A stretch of DNA of 64,000 nucleotides from Marinomonas sp. SBI8L (GTDB lineage Bacteria; Pseudomonadota; Gammaproteobacteria; Pseudomonadales; Marinomonadaceae), in contig NZ_JSEO01000009.1 in the NCBI RefSeq assembly GCF_001624705.1, positions 158,614 to 222,613 on the forward strand, given 5' to 3'. A program made the translations under genes and the position numbers. Below the pieces are notes generated by a model. It ran no database searches and was not told the DNA's origin. It was given only the letters and a program-made list of their open reading frames with translations. Every line of letters starts with the position of its first letter. The first letter of the stretch is position 1. Positions 47,362 through 55,927 of this stretch are shown here, one piece after another.

Positions 47362-48429
47362 ATGCCACTAATTAGTATGCGCCAGTTGTTGGACCATGCA
47401 GCAGAACACAGCTATGGTCTACCCGCGTTTAACGTGAACAACATGGAACAAGTTAAAGCAATCATGGAAGCCGCAGATGAAGTAAATTCACCTGTTATCA
47501 TGCAAGCATCTGCTGGTGCTCGTAAATATGCTGGCTCTCACTTCTTACGTCACCTTATTGCTGCTGCAATTGAAGATTACCCACACATTCCTGTTGTTAT
47601 GCACCAGGATCACGGTACTTCTCCTGCAATCTGCCAGCGTTCAATTCAGCTTGGCTTTTCATCTGTTATGATGGACGGCTCTCTATTAGCTAACGGTAAA
47701 ACACCTTCTAGCTACGAGTACAATGTTGATGTAACACGTCGTACAGTTGAATTTGCTCATGCATGTGGTGTTTCTGTAGAAGGTGAACTAGGTTGCCTAG
47801 GTTCACTAGAAACAGGTCAAGCTGGTGAAGAAGATGGTGTCGGTGCTGAAGGTACTCTATCTCACTCTCAAATGCTGACAGACCCTGCTGAAGCGGTTGA
47901 ATTTGTTAATGCAACAGGTATTGATGCTTTGGCTGTGGCAATCGGTACTAGCCATGGTGCTTATAAGTTCACACGTCCGCCTACAGGTGACATTCTTGAT
48001 ATCGAACGTATCAGTAAAATTGTTGAGCTATTACCAAATACGCATATCGTATTGCACGGTTCGTCTTCTGTGCCACAAGACTGGTTAGAAATCATCAATG
48101 AATACGGTGGTGATATTCCAGAAACCTATGGTGTGCCAGTTGAAGAAATTGTTAAAGCAATTCGCTACGGTGTACGTAAAGTCAATATTGATACTGATTT
48201 ACGTCTAGCGGCAACAGGTGCGATTCGTCGTAGTCTTGCTGAGCACAAGGGTAACTTTGACCCGCGTAAATATTTAACGGAAAGTATTAAAGCGATGAAG
48301 ACGGTTTGTATTGATCGTTATGAAGCTTTTGGTTGTGCAGGCCAAGCATCTCGTATTCGTACTATCGATCTTGAAGAGATGGCTGTTCGTTATGAGCGCG
48401 GTGAATACGCGAGTGCTCGTAAGTTCTAA
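47362..48429 (+). CDS. fba: Fructose-bisphosphate aldolase, class II
   Basis: The 355-residue zinc-dependent aldolase begins with [28 protein letters not shown], the Calvin/glycolytic class IIB form. It has [12 protein letters not shown] (zinc ligands, about residues 82-93), [18 protein letters not shown], and the later VLHGSSSVP and [14 protein letters not shown] segments. The ATG at 47362 follows GAGGA; a TTG at 47344 is less likely. It ends the tkt-epd-pgk-fba series. Confidence 0.95.
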   Translation: MPLISMRQLLDHAAEHSYGLPAFNVNNMEQVKAIMEAADEVNSPVIMQASAGARKYAGSHFLRHLIAAAIEDYPHIPVVMHQDHGTSPAICQRSIQLGFSSVMMDGSLLANGKTPSSYEYNVDVTRRTVEFAHACGVSVEGELGCLGSLETGQAGEEDGVGAEGTLSHSQMLTDPAEAVEFVNATGIDALAVAIGTSHGAYKFTRPPTGDILDIERISKIVELLPNTHIVLHGSSSVPQDWLEIINEYGGDIPETYGVPVEEIVKAIRYGVRKVNIDTDLRLAATGAIRRSLAEHKGNFDPRKYLTESIKAMKTVCIDRYEAFGCAGQASRIRTIDLEEMAVRYERGEYASARKF

Positions 48430-48505
48430 ATCTTGATGTATGGCGTTAGTATTCGCTAAGTAAGAACTTTTTTGAGTGTTTTTTCATTTAATTTGCAAAA
48501 AACAG

Positions 48506-48533
48506 TTGACGAAGAATCTGACTTGCATATAAT
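48506..48533 (+). promoter_or_regulatory. Promoter of the first tRNA-Leu
   Basis: TTGACG (48506-48511) and TATAAT (48528-48533) are separated by 16 bp, just upstream of the tRNA. Confidence 0.8.
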
Positions 48534-48547
48534 GCTCGCCATTCCTT

Positions 48548-48632
48548 GCGGGAGTGGTGGAATTGGTAGACACGCTGGTTTTAGGTACCAGTGCTTTACG
48601 GCGTGAGAGTTCGAGTCTCTCCTTCCGCACCA
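48548..48632 (+). tRNA. tRNA-Leu (UAG), first copy
   Basis: The 85-nt sequence folds with a 7-bp acceptor stem (GCGGGAG/CTTCCGC), a long variable arm and encoded CCA. The anticodon loop TTTAGGT between CTGGT and ACCAG gives anticodon TAG, reading CUA and, with wobble, other CUN leucine codons. Confidence 0.95.
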
Positions 48633-48640
48633 AGAATTCG

Positions 48641-48675
48641 AAAAAACCGATACTTTATAAGTGTCGGTTTTTTTT
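48641..48675 (+). terminator. Terminator after the first tRNA-Leu
   Basis: The stem AAAAACCGATACTT/AAGTGTCGGTTTTT with a TATA loop is followed by a T-tract. Confidence 0.85.
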
Positions 48676-48704
48676 CGTCTGTAGAAAATAGATTTGATTT
48701 GGGG

Positions 48705-48777
48705 GTTGGTTTTAAATATCAGTGCTTTACGGCGTGGCTTTTTATGGAAGAGAAGTCGAGCCTTCCTTACAATGCCA
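48705..48777 (+). pseudogene. Decayed tRNA-Leu copy 1
   Basis: The segment keeps GGTTTTAAATATCAGTGCTTTACGGCGTG-like anticodon-arm/variable-region sequence, AGTCGAGCC from the T arm and GCCA at the end, but has lost the acceptor and D arms and part of the T arm. It cannot fold as a tRNA. The residual anticodon loop reads TTTAAAT. Confidence 0.75.
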
Positions 48778-48800
48778 AGCCATTACCTTTTAAAGGGCAA

Positions 48801-48834
48801 AGAAACCGATACTTTTTAAGTGTCAGTTTTTCTT
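48801..48834 (+). terminator. Terminator after decayed tRNA copy 1
   Basis: AGAAACCGATACTT/AAGTGTCAGTTTTTCT repeats the hairpin that follows the intact tRNA, with one mismatch. Confidence 0.6.
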
Positions 48835-48914
48835 TAAAAGAGAGGGGAGGAGGTTACTGAATTATAAGGCTTTGAGTAGTTTGGAAAATAATTAAACTAT
48901 TTTTCACAAAAGGC

Positions 48915-48942
48915 TTGACTGAAATTCAAACTAACCTATAAT
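48915..48942 (+). promoter_or_regulatory. Promoter of the second tRNA-Leu
   Basis: TTGACT (48915-48920) and TATAAT (48937-48942) with a 16-bp spacer, 409 bp after the first promoter. Confidence 0.8.
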
Positions 48943-48956
48943 CTCGCCCACTCTTT

Positions 48957-49041
48957 GCGGGAGTGGTGGAATTGGTAGACACGCTGGTTTTAGGTACCAG
49001 TGCTTTACGGCGTGAGAGTTCGAGTCTCTCCTTCCGCACCA
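48957..49041 (+). tRNA. tRNA-Leu (UAG), second copy
   Basis: This sequence is identical to the first tRNA-Leu across the 85-nt gene including CCA. It begins exactly 409 bp later and is part of the same tandem duplication. Confidence 0.95.
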
Positions 49042-49048
49042 AGAATTC

Positions 49049-49084
49049 AAAAAAACCGATACTTTTTAAGTATCGGTTTTTTTT
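49049..49084 (+). terminator. Terminator after the second tRNA-Leu
   Basis: AAAAACCGATACTT/AAGTATCGGTTTTT with a TT loop and T-tract. Confidence 0.85.
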
Positions 49085-49135
49085 CGTCTGTAGAAAATGA
49101 ATTCAGTAGATTTGGTGTCGTTGCTTTTAGATGTA

Positions 49136-49208
49136 AGTGGTTTTAGGTATCAGCACTTTACGGCGTGGCTTTTTAGGTATGACAAGTCGAGCCACTCCTT
49201 CCGCACCA
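49136..49208 (+). pseudogene. Decayed tRNA-Leu copy 2
   Basis: It keeps GGTTTTAGGTATCAG, CTTTACGGCGTGG, AAGTCGAGCC and the 3' end CCACTCCTTCCGCACCA but lacks the 5' half. It shares the insertion CTTTTT...AAGTCGAGCC with copy 1, so both derive from one decayed gene that was duplicated with its neighbour. Confidence 0.75.
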
Positions 49209-49230
49209 AGTCATTACCTTTTAAAGAGCA

Positions 49231-49265
49231 AAGAAGCCGATACTTTTTAAGTGTCGGTTTTCTTG
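49231..49265 (+). terminator. Terminator after decayed tRNA copy 2
   Basis: AAGAAGCCGATACTT/AAGTGTCGGTTTTCTT hairpin, the fourth copy of the same element. Confidence 0.65.
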
Positions 49266-49511
49266 TCTAAAAGAAGAGGTTACTTTCTTATTTTAGAATC
49301 CTTTCTAATACCGATCTTTTCGCTTTATTCTGGTCTAATTTTGTTGGCTTTTAGTCAGTATGAGATTGATTATCCCTAGGTGTTAGCTTGCCCTGCTTAC
49401 CAAGAGGGTATTCACTTGTTATTATGGTTCGCTCTAATGGAATTTATATTTAATCTAGGGTGCTCCAACAGGCAGGAGCTTTGATCTTGTGAGGATAAGA
49501 TTATCTTTATA

Positions 49512-50552
49512 TTGCGCTTATTAGTTGTCTTTTGTTTGTTTGCTCAGGCGGCTAAGGCTTTTCCTCAAAGTACCGATTCAGCTGTGTTGACTAATCAGGC
49601 TTTTTTTACTCAGTTTCCCTATCAGTGGCCTTTGATGGAACAGCTATCGCTTAAGGTAAAGGCGAGTCCAACCCCAAACTCTGTTGTTCAAGAAAGAAGT
49701 ATTCGAGTTATGTGGGTTATTTCTAATGCTTTCCAGGCAAGAAAGGCCTTTCCTGCTATCGAATTATTCAAACAAAGAATGAAGGCTCTGAAGCTAGATT
49801 ATCAATTGATGGTGATTCAGCATGATGAGGGTACAAGTTACCAAGAGTACATTCAACGCTTTAAGCAAGGCTTGGCATTTCAGCCTGATTATCTGATTTC
49901 CTCATTAACCTCATCAGTAAACCGTAAACTCATCGAGCAAGTACTGATAAAAGGGCAGACGAAAGTCATCGTATTTGATGCAGCGACACCTGTGATTTCT
50001 TGGCTAAATTCCCCTCCTTTAATGTATGTTGGCTTAGACGATAGGGCGATTGCGCGTCGATTTGCACAATACATCGATTCTATTTACCCCTTAGAAACTA
50101 AGATATCCGCTATTATGTTACCAGCAGGTTATGTTAACCAAACTCGCTGTGATGCTTTTATTGACGCCATGCATTCACGTGGTCGTAAGCTTTCTAAAAT
50201 TTTCTACTCTGATGCAACCGAGTTAGATGCTTATCAGTATGTGGTTAAAACCTTTTCTAAGAGTGACAAAACTGAGTTTATTTTTAGCTGTTCATCAGCG
50301 ATTGCTGCTGGTGTTATGAAGGCGGTTAAGGATGACGGTCTTAAACTTTCGACAAATAGTTGGCGCTATACTCCCCAAGAGCAAAAAGCGCTTGATAAAG
50401 GGACCTTGGTTGTCACCTTAGAGAAAGATGTAAAAGAGTTTAGTTTCGTGATAGCAGAAACGATTCAATCGGATTTAACTGGGCATGATTTGCCTAAACT
50501 TTATATTCCTTCATCCGCATTAATTTCTGCGGTATCGCCACTGACTCGTTAA
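49512..50552 (+). CDS. LuxP-like periplasmic binding protein
   Basis: The 346-residue protein starts with a signal peptide (about residues 1-16) and is an ABC-type sugar-binding (ribose/LuxP) fold. Several stretches align by eye with Vibrio LuxP, including FFTQFPYQW, DYQLMVI, PDYLISSLTSSVNRKLIEQVL, ATPVISWLNSPPLMYVGLDD and FIFSCSSAIAAGVMKAV. Of the AI-2 contacts I recall for LuxP, R212 and W284 are kept, but those near residues 70-80, 156, 263 and 304 differ. It lies 15 bp before the LuxQ-like gene. The start is a TTG at 49512; no clear ribosome-binding site or better start was found, so the N-terminus is uncertain. Confidence 0.75.
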   Translation: MRLLVVFCLFAQAAKAFPQSTDSAVLTNQAFFTQFPYQWPLMEQLSLKVKASPTPNSVVQERSIRVMWVISNAFQARKAFPAIELFKQRMKALKLDYQLMVIQHDEGTSYQEYIQRFKQGLAFQPDYLISSLTSSVNRKLIEQVLIKGQTKVIVFDAATPVISWLNSPPLMYVGLDDRAIARRFAQYIDSIYPLETKISAIMLPAGYVNQTRCDAFIDAMHSRGRKLSKIFYSDATELDAYQYVVKTFSKSDKTEFIFSCSSAIAAGVMKAVKDDGLKLSTNSWRYTPQEQKALDKGTLVVTLEKDVKEFSFVIAETIQSDLTGHDLPKLYIPSSALISAVSPLTR

Positions 50553-50567
50553 AGGGATTATTAAATT

Positions 50568-53150
50568 ATGGCAATGGATAAGGTTGCAGTAAGTCTAAGA
50601 AAGCGACATAGGATGCAAATTGCTCTTGTACTTATGTCTGTTTATATTTTAGTGGCTATTGTGCTTTTGTTTGTTACCAAGGATCAAATTGAGCGTGATA
50701 ATCAAGCAGATCTTGCGGTTCGACATTTTACGGTTTCACAGGCTTTACATGGTTTTTTGTTAAGTGCTGAGTATGAGTTAAGCAGTACAGTACAAGTCTT
50801 GCTAAATACAAAAAAACAAATGGACCTAGATTTGGGGCGTTTATTTGATCGCCATGATGAGTTCTTGTTCGGCAGTTTAGACTTCTTTTATGTAGAGTGG
50901 GCTGAGCAAGGAAGCATATTAGACCCAAGAACCCATTTGTTTACTCAAGACTCAATAGATAGGCTTATTGCTAAGTCTAAATTGGGTCGCTGGACTTTGC
51001 AGCAAACCCAAGATGGTGCAAGCATTCTGATTAACAAGAAAAAAATTGTGAACCTAGATGGTGACTGGAAAGGTTATCTATATGGTTTTATATCGCTTAA
51101 CAATAATGTCACCTTAGCAAATCGATTACTAAAGAGTGCTGAAATAGATGAGATAAAACTCTTATCTCCTGAACAAGATATCCTGTTGTCTGAGCGTCAT
51201 TTATCTTTACCAGAAAACTTAGCATTAAACTTCTATCGCGCAGATTTACAGATAGTAAAAGAAGGCTTAGCTTTCGATCTACAAATAGCCAAACAGGTGG
51301 CTAGTTCCAGCACTGTCTGGCAAAGATACCTATATTGGATGGTTTTCTTTAGCATAGGTTTGTTCCTCTTGTACTTTGTGCTTGTGCAGTTATCTCAGCG
51401 TTTATTTAACCATGCGCTGCATATGTTTGAATTGGGGCTTGATTCTGATGATGAGTCAGAGTTTATCGAGCTAAGGCACTTACAGCGTAAAATGAATGAT
51501 AAAAGTGCTCAGGTGAGTAATCAGTTAAGCCGATTCAATTTATTAATGGATGCTTCAAATGCAGCCATTATTTTTTGTGATGATGTGGCCTTGGTGCAAA
51601 ACATTAATCATAAAGCCAGTACCTTATTCTCCGAAAGTAACCGTGGCCGAACTGTATTTGATTTCATGCCTGTTGCTTGTCATCAAGCATTACAAAAAGC
51701 CTTAAAGGGTGAAGTCGGAATAGAGTTTGAGCTGACGATTCCAAATGTAAATAGTATTTATCAGTGGCAGCTCATTCCTTATATGACAGATAGCCATTAC
51801 CGAGGCGTGGCATTAATTGGGCATGATGTTACTCATATTCAACAGTTAGAATGGCAATTGAATGAGCTAAAAGTGGAAAGCTATGGACCATCAAGCTCGG
51901 TTGAAATAGATCTCATATTAAATGAGATTAATCATCAAATCGTTTTCTTTGATACCGAGTCTTTTGTTGAAGCTAGAAATTGGCAAAAGGCGATAGTCAC
52001 CTGTTTAAGTGAGCTTCTTAATGAGCCCTCTAGCATGGATCAAATTACATTAGGTGATTTGTTGCAACAGCGCCTTTTACTGACGCCTTGTGACTTAGGT
52101 AGGTTTGGCTATCTTAAAATTGAGTGTGATCTAGCGTCTGCTTTGGTGCAAAGTCGCTGGAGTACGGATTTAGGTTTATTAATTAATGCCTTGGTTTTGT
52201 CTGTACATGCTAGTGAGTTAATTGAAGAAAAGCGGCTTTCAATTTGTGTAACAGAAAATCAATTACGTTTTGAAGTGGTTGGTATCAGTGATACTCGACC
52301 TATTTTTGCTTGGTTAAATAAAACTATTTGTGGACGTTTAGGGATAGAAGCAAAACGGGTTAAGACGAATCAGATCTCCATTGTATATCCTTTAGGAGAA
52401 ACACCTCTCGGCCGTATTAACTTGCCTGATAATATTAAAGTTGCTTGGTTGGCAAATGATTATGCTATGGCCAATCAGGTTGAAGCTGTGCTGAAGAAAC
52501 TAAACTGCTCTGTACATGCATTTTCTTCCGCTGAAAGCTTTTTTACAGAAGTGGGTAGTACGGACGAGATAGATATCCTATTAATCGCTTATGACGAATT
52601 ACAGCCTGAGTGGCGAGAGCTGCCTGCTATTTTGCAAACTCGATTGGCACGCCAAAGAATTCCTGTCGCTTGGGTAGGTAATCAAGATAAGCATGAGATA
52701 GATGGCTACCCTAATTTCTCTGCTTGTGCACATGAGTACAGTCTCGCAAGATTTATTGAACCAATTTTAAGTTTGGATAGCATCGCCTTACAGGACTGTT
52801 TGGCAGATGATGATGCTTGGTTAGTTGTGGGTGGTTCAAGTATCAGTCGTGCGATATTGTATGAAGAGCTTACCCAGCTTAAAATATCCCCTTATTTGGT
52901 ACCTTCATTAGAAGGTCATTTATCACTATTTAGCCATCAAAAAGTTAAAGCCGTACTCTTGTTAGATGATGTGGATAATGAGCATATTATTTGGCTAAGA
53001 AAAGAGCACGCTAATCTGATGATAGTGTCTTTGAGTTCAGCTCCCAGTTCTGGGGTTAATCAATATCAAATGAAAAAACCTTATCGTAAAGAGCAAGTGA
53101 AATCCCTAGTTGAATTTGTTCATAATAAAATCGCCCTGTTTGAGGAGTAA
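50568..53150 (+). CDS. LuxQ-like membrane protein with degenerate kinase and receiver domains
   Basis: The 860-residue protein has TM1 (about 17-37), a periplasmic domain (38-252) resembling the LuxQ sensor, TM2 (253-275), and a PAS domain (about 322-428). Residues 430-500 hold no H-box histidine, and 500-612 resembles a HATPase fold but lacks the N-box and DXGXG/GXGLG motifs. Two receiver-like domains follow (about 622-735 and 750-856). In the first the phosphoacceptor position is A674; in the second the acidic pair is G755-G756 (VVGGSSISR), although K837 remains. It is therefore probably not an active kinase. It lies 3 bp before mtnN. Confidence 0.75.
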   Translation: MAMDKVAVSLRKRHRMQIALVLMSVYILVAIVLLFVTKDQIERDNQADLAVRHFTVSQALHGFLLSAEYELSSTVQVLLNTKKQMDLDLGRLFDRHDEFLFGSLDFFYVEWAEQGSILDPRTHLFTQDSIDRLIAKSKLGRWTLQQTQDGASILINKKKIVNLDGDWKGYLYGFISLNNNVTLANRLLKSAEIDEIKLLSPEQDILLSERHLSLPENLALNFYRADLQIVKEGLAFDLQIAKQVASSSTVWQRYLYWMVFFSIGLFLLYFVLVQLSQRLFNHALHMFELGLDSDDESEFIELRHLQRKMNDKSAQVSNQLSRFNLLMDASNAAIIFCDDVALVQNINHKASTLFSESNRGRTVFDFMPVACHQALQKALKGEVGIEFELTIPNVNSIYQWQLIPYMTDSHYRGVALIGHDVTHIQQLEWQLNELKVESYGPSSSVEIDLILNEINHQIVFFDTESFVEARNWQKAIVTCLSELLNEPSSMDQITLGDLLQQRLLLTPCDLGRFGYLKIECDLASALVQSRWSTDLGLLINALVLSVHASELIEEKRLSICVTENQLRFEVVGISDTRPIFAWLNKTICGRLGIEAKRVKTNQISIVYPLGETPLGRINLPDNIKVAWLANDYAMANQVEAVLKKLNCSVHAFSSAESFFTEVGSTDEIDILLIAYDELQPEWRELPAILQTRLARQRIPVAWVGNQDKHEIDGYPNFSACAHEYSLARFIEPILSLDSIALQDCLADDDAWLVVGGSSISRAILYEELTQLKISPYLVPSLEGHLSLFSHQKVKAVLLLDDVDNEHIIWLRKEHANLMIVSLSSAPSSGVNQYQMKKPYRKEQVKSLVEFVHNKIALFEE

Positions 53151-53153
53151 TAT

Positions 53154-53852
53154 ATGAGTTTGGTCGCTATTATTGGCGCAATGGAAGAAGAAGTCGCCCT
53201 AATAAAAGGCTGGATGACAAACCTTGAGACCCAGTCAATTGCGGGTTGTGAGTTTTATCAAGGGCAGCTAGACGGGAAAGACGTGGTATTGCTGCAATCT
53301 GGTATTGGTAAAGTAAACGCCGCCGTTTCTACTACCTTGCTTTTATCAAAATTTGCGCCGTCTAAAGTGATTAATATTGGTTCTGCTGGTGGTTATGCTC
53401 AAAGCTTAAACGTAGGTGATGTGGTTATTTCTGATCAAGTTTGTCATCACGATGTTGATGTTACTGTGTTTGGTTACAGCATGGGTCAAGTGCCAGGTAT
53501 GCCTGCAACTTATGCTGCGGATGACGCTTTAATTGCAGAGGCGAAAGCGGCTGTAGCAAGACTTGATCTAGTTAAGGCTGAAGTGGGTCTTATCGGAACA
53601 GGCGACAGCTTTATGCAAGACCCAGTAAGAGTTGAGAAGGTAAGAGCGGACTTTCCTGCTTTACTTGCTGTGGAAATGGAAGCGGCTGCAGTTGCGCAAG
53701 TATGTGTTAAGTTTGAAACGCCTTTTGTGGTTGTTCGTGCTTTATCTGATATTGCGGGTAAAGAGTCGTCACAAAGCTTTGAAGAGTTTCTAATTGTTGC
53801 TGCTAAAAACTCGTCAGCCATGGTACGTGAAATGCTAAGTGCACTTAATTAA
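53154..53852 (+). CDS. mtnN: 5'-Methylthioadenosine/S-adenosylhomocysteine nucleosidase
   Basis: The 232-residue enzyme (Pfs) splits adenine from S-adenosylhomocysteine and methylthioadenosine. It shows AIIGAMEEEVALIKGWM at the N-terminus, GIGKVNAAVSTTLLL, INIGSAGGYAQSLNVGDVVISDQVCHHDVDVTVFGYSMGQVPG and the catalytic-Asp region VVVRALSDIAGKESSQSFEEF. The product S-ribosylhomocysteine is the LuxS substrate for autoinducer-2. It follows the LuxQ-like gene by 3 bp, an operon link not usual for this gene. Confidence 0.95.
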   Translation: MSLVAIIGAMEEEVALIKGWMTNLETQSIAGCEFYQGQLDGKDVVLLQSGIGKVNAAVSTTLLLSKFAPSKVINIGSAGGYAQSLNVGDVVISDQVCHHDVDVTVFGYSMGQVPGMPATYAADDALIAEAKAAVARLDLVKAEVGLIGTGDSFMQDPVRVEKVRADFPALLAVEMEAAAVAQVCVKFETPFVVVRALSDIAGKESSQSFEEFLIVAAKNSSAMVREMLSALN

Positions 53853-53960
53853 CCTTCCTTAATCTTTTCATAACGGGTTCCCTTAACTAGATTCGCATTG
53901 TCTTTAGGGAACTCGTATAATCCCGCGCCTAATCACATCATCTGACGAGTTGGAACACGC

Positions 53961-55058
53961 ATGAGACCGGATCAAATTCAAATCGATCAATATCAGCCGC
54001 AATTGGCCGAAAAAATCAGTCACCTTGACGAACTTATGGCGACCTTGGATTTGCCGGCTGCTGAAGTTTTTGAAAGTGAAGCAAGTCATTATCGTATGCG
54101 TGCAGAGTTCCGTATCTGGCATGACGGTGATGATATGTATTACGCCATGTTTGATTCGAAAGATCCAAGAACACCCATTCGCGTTGATCAGTTTCCCGTT
54201 GCGTCATTAATGATAAATGAATTGATGCCTGCTTTGTTAGAGGCTGTTAAGACAGTTACCATATTGCGTCATAAACTGTTTCAGGTTGATTTCTTAACCA
54301 CTCAGACGGGTGAAGCACTTATTAGTATGCTTTATCACAAACCAATTGATGACGAGTGGTTTGCTGCTGCGCAAACCTTGAATGAGGCCTTCCCTCATTG
54401 TCATTTTATTGGCCGTAGTCGTAAGAAAAAAATGATATTAACCCGTGACTTTGTTATGGAGACCTTGACCGTAAATGGCAAGAAGTATCATTACCAGCAG
54501 GTTGAAAATAGCTTCACACAACCGAATGCTGGCATTAACGAATCTATGTTGAGCTGGGCGCTGGATGTAACGCAAAATGAATCTGGCGATCTGTTAGAGA
54601 TGTATTGTGGTAATGGTAACTTCTCGATTCCATTGGCGCGTCGCTTTGATCGTGTTGTCGCAACCGAAATTTCTAAAGTGTCAGTCAATTCAGCTCAGTT
54701 GAATATTGCAATTAATGGTATGTCGAATGTACAAGTCGTGAAGATGGCGAGTGAAGATGTGTCCGCTGCATTAAATGGCCAAACTGAATTACCAAAACAG
54801 CTGGTTCAAGCAGGAATGGAAAGCTTAGAGCCAAGCGTGGTTTTGGTTGACCCTCCAAGAGCCGGGTTAGATTCAGATACGGTTGAATTGATTCGTAAGG
54901 TCGATAAGATCCTTTATATTTCTTGTAACCCTGAAACACTTAAAGCAAATTTAGAAGCGCTAGCAGATACCCATGACGTTAAGCGATACGCTGTATTCGA
55001 TCAATTTCCTTATACTCATCATATTGAAACAGGTGTGTATTTGGTGCGTCGATCTTAG
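53961..55058 (+). CDS. trmA: tRNA (uracil54-C5)-methyltransferase
   Basis: The 365-residue SAM-dependent enzyme makes T54 in tRNA. It starts MRPDQIQIDQYQPQLAEKI, has SAM motif LLEMYCGNGNFSIPLARRFDRVVATE (about residues 211-236), DPPRAGLD and the nucleophile motif YISCNPETLKANLEAL near the C-terminus. A promoter-like TATAAT lies at about 53916-53921. It ends at a terminator 17 bp after the stop. Confidence 0.94.
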   Translation: MRPDQIQIDQYQPQLAEKISHLDELMATLDLPAAEVFESEASHYRMRAEFRIWHDGDDMYYAMFDSKDPRTPIRVDQFPVASLMINELMPALLEAVKTVTILRHKLFQVDFLTTQTGEALISMLYHKPIDDEWFAAAQTLNEAFPHCHFIGRSRKKKMILTRDFVMETLTVNGKKYHYQQVENSFTQPNAGINESMLSWALDVTQNESGDLLEMYCGNGNFSIPLARRFDRVVATEISKVSVNSAQLNIAINGMSNVQVVKMASEDVSAALNGQTELPKQLVQAGMESLEPSVVLVDPPRAGLDSDTVELIRKVDKILYISCNPETLKANLEALADTHDVKRYAVFDQFPYTHHIETGVYLVRRS

Positions 55059-55074
55059 GGTTAAGGTGATCAAT

Positions 55075-55101
55075 AAAAAAGCGGCTATGGACCGCTTTTT
55101 T
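55075..55101. terminator. Bidirectional terminator after trmA
   Basis: AAAAAAGCGG/CCGCTTTTTT stem with a 7-nt loop between trmA and the convergent low-complexity gene. Confidence 0.85.
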
Positions 55102-55117
55102 GTGTCTGTGATTCGAG

Positions 55118-55723
55118 TTAAGCTCGAGTACTAATTGACTGACCTAATGCTGATTCAGGGCTTATATTGTATTGAGTTACCACACTAGCACTACGGCTGG
55201 TGTTATTTGGACTCGATTGAATCGGTGGGGGAGAGCTTTCAGCAGTACGACTTTCACTTGGTTCAGGCTCTTCTCTTCTGGGCTCTTGTCTTGGTGTTTC
55301 TTCAGGTGCTTGGGCTCTTGCTTGTCCAGATTCAAGTCTTAACTCTTCTTGTGTACCTATATTTAAGGTTTGGTCATTATCAGTTTGTGAATCGCTAAAC
55401 TCTGCATTACCTGCGTTAGCGTATCTTTCTTCGCTAATCTCAATGGTTCTAAAGCTTTGGGTTATACTTCTCTCAGTTTGTGAAATCTCTGCCCTAAATG
55501 CTTCACTTTGTTGGGTGCTCTGTACTGTTTCTCTCTCTAGTGTTTCTTGGGCTAGCTGTCTGCCGGCGGCAGAAAGGTCTACTCTAACATCTGGACTAGA
55601 GATTGCAGTTGAAGGAGAAGAGAGGTTGGTGCTGGAATTTGGCGTGCCGACATTAAGCGAGTCTAAGCTTTGCGGACTCGCAAGCGTCGATCTATCAGCT
55701 ATAGGTAAGATGCCAGTTTCCAT
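55118..55723 (-). CDS. Low-complexity protein of unknown function
   Basis: I do not recognise this 201-residue protein. Most of it is Ser/Thr/Pro/Glu/Arg-rich and probably disordered, including a PEETPRQEPRREEPEPSE stretch. Residues 47-60 read VRVDLSAAGRQLAQ, similar to a short element in flagellar/anti-sigma or toxin-secretion proteins, but that alone is weak. No signal peptide or membrane helix is visible. It stands alone between convergent trmA and divergent serA, upstream region 204 bp. Confidence 0.65.
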   Translation of the reverse strand: METGILPIADRSTLASPQSLDSLNVGTPNSSTNLSSPSTAISSPDVRVDLSAAGRQLAQETLERETVQSTQQSEAFRAEISQTERSITQSFRTIEISEERYANAGNAEFSDSQTDNDQTLNIGTQEELRLESGQARAQAPEETPRQEPRREEPEPSESRTAESSPPPIQSSPNNTSRSASVVTQYNISPESALGQSISTRA

Positions 55724-55927
55724 GGGAATGCCATTTTGTACAATTTATGATCAATAAGTTTACTCTAATTTGGCCATGTCTGCCAAATTAGTTTTGCTGA
55801 ATAGTCAGTATTAATTATTTTCTTATCATAATGAAATACATTTGAGTATCTTGTCTGCGACATACATTGTTGTGTGTTAACATGTTTGTGATTTTTCCCC
55901 ACACCACGAAGAGAAGTTAAACAAGTC

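Noticed and set aside
48705-49208. tRNA-Leu remnants as attachment sites of an integrated element
   Set aside because: The remnants contain anticodon-arm sequence, not only the 3' end, and no integrase or island lies between them.
50568-53150. Active LuxQ hybrid kinase
   Set aside because: The H-box, N-box, G-boxes and receiver acidic residues could not be found.
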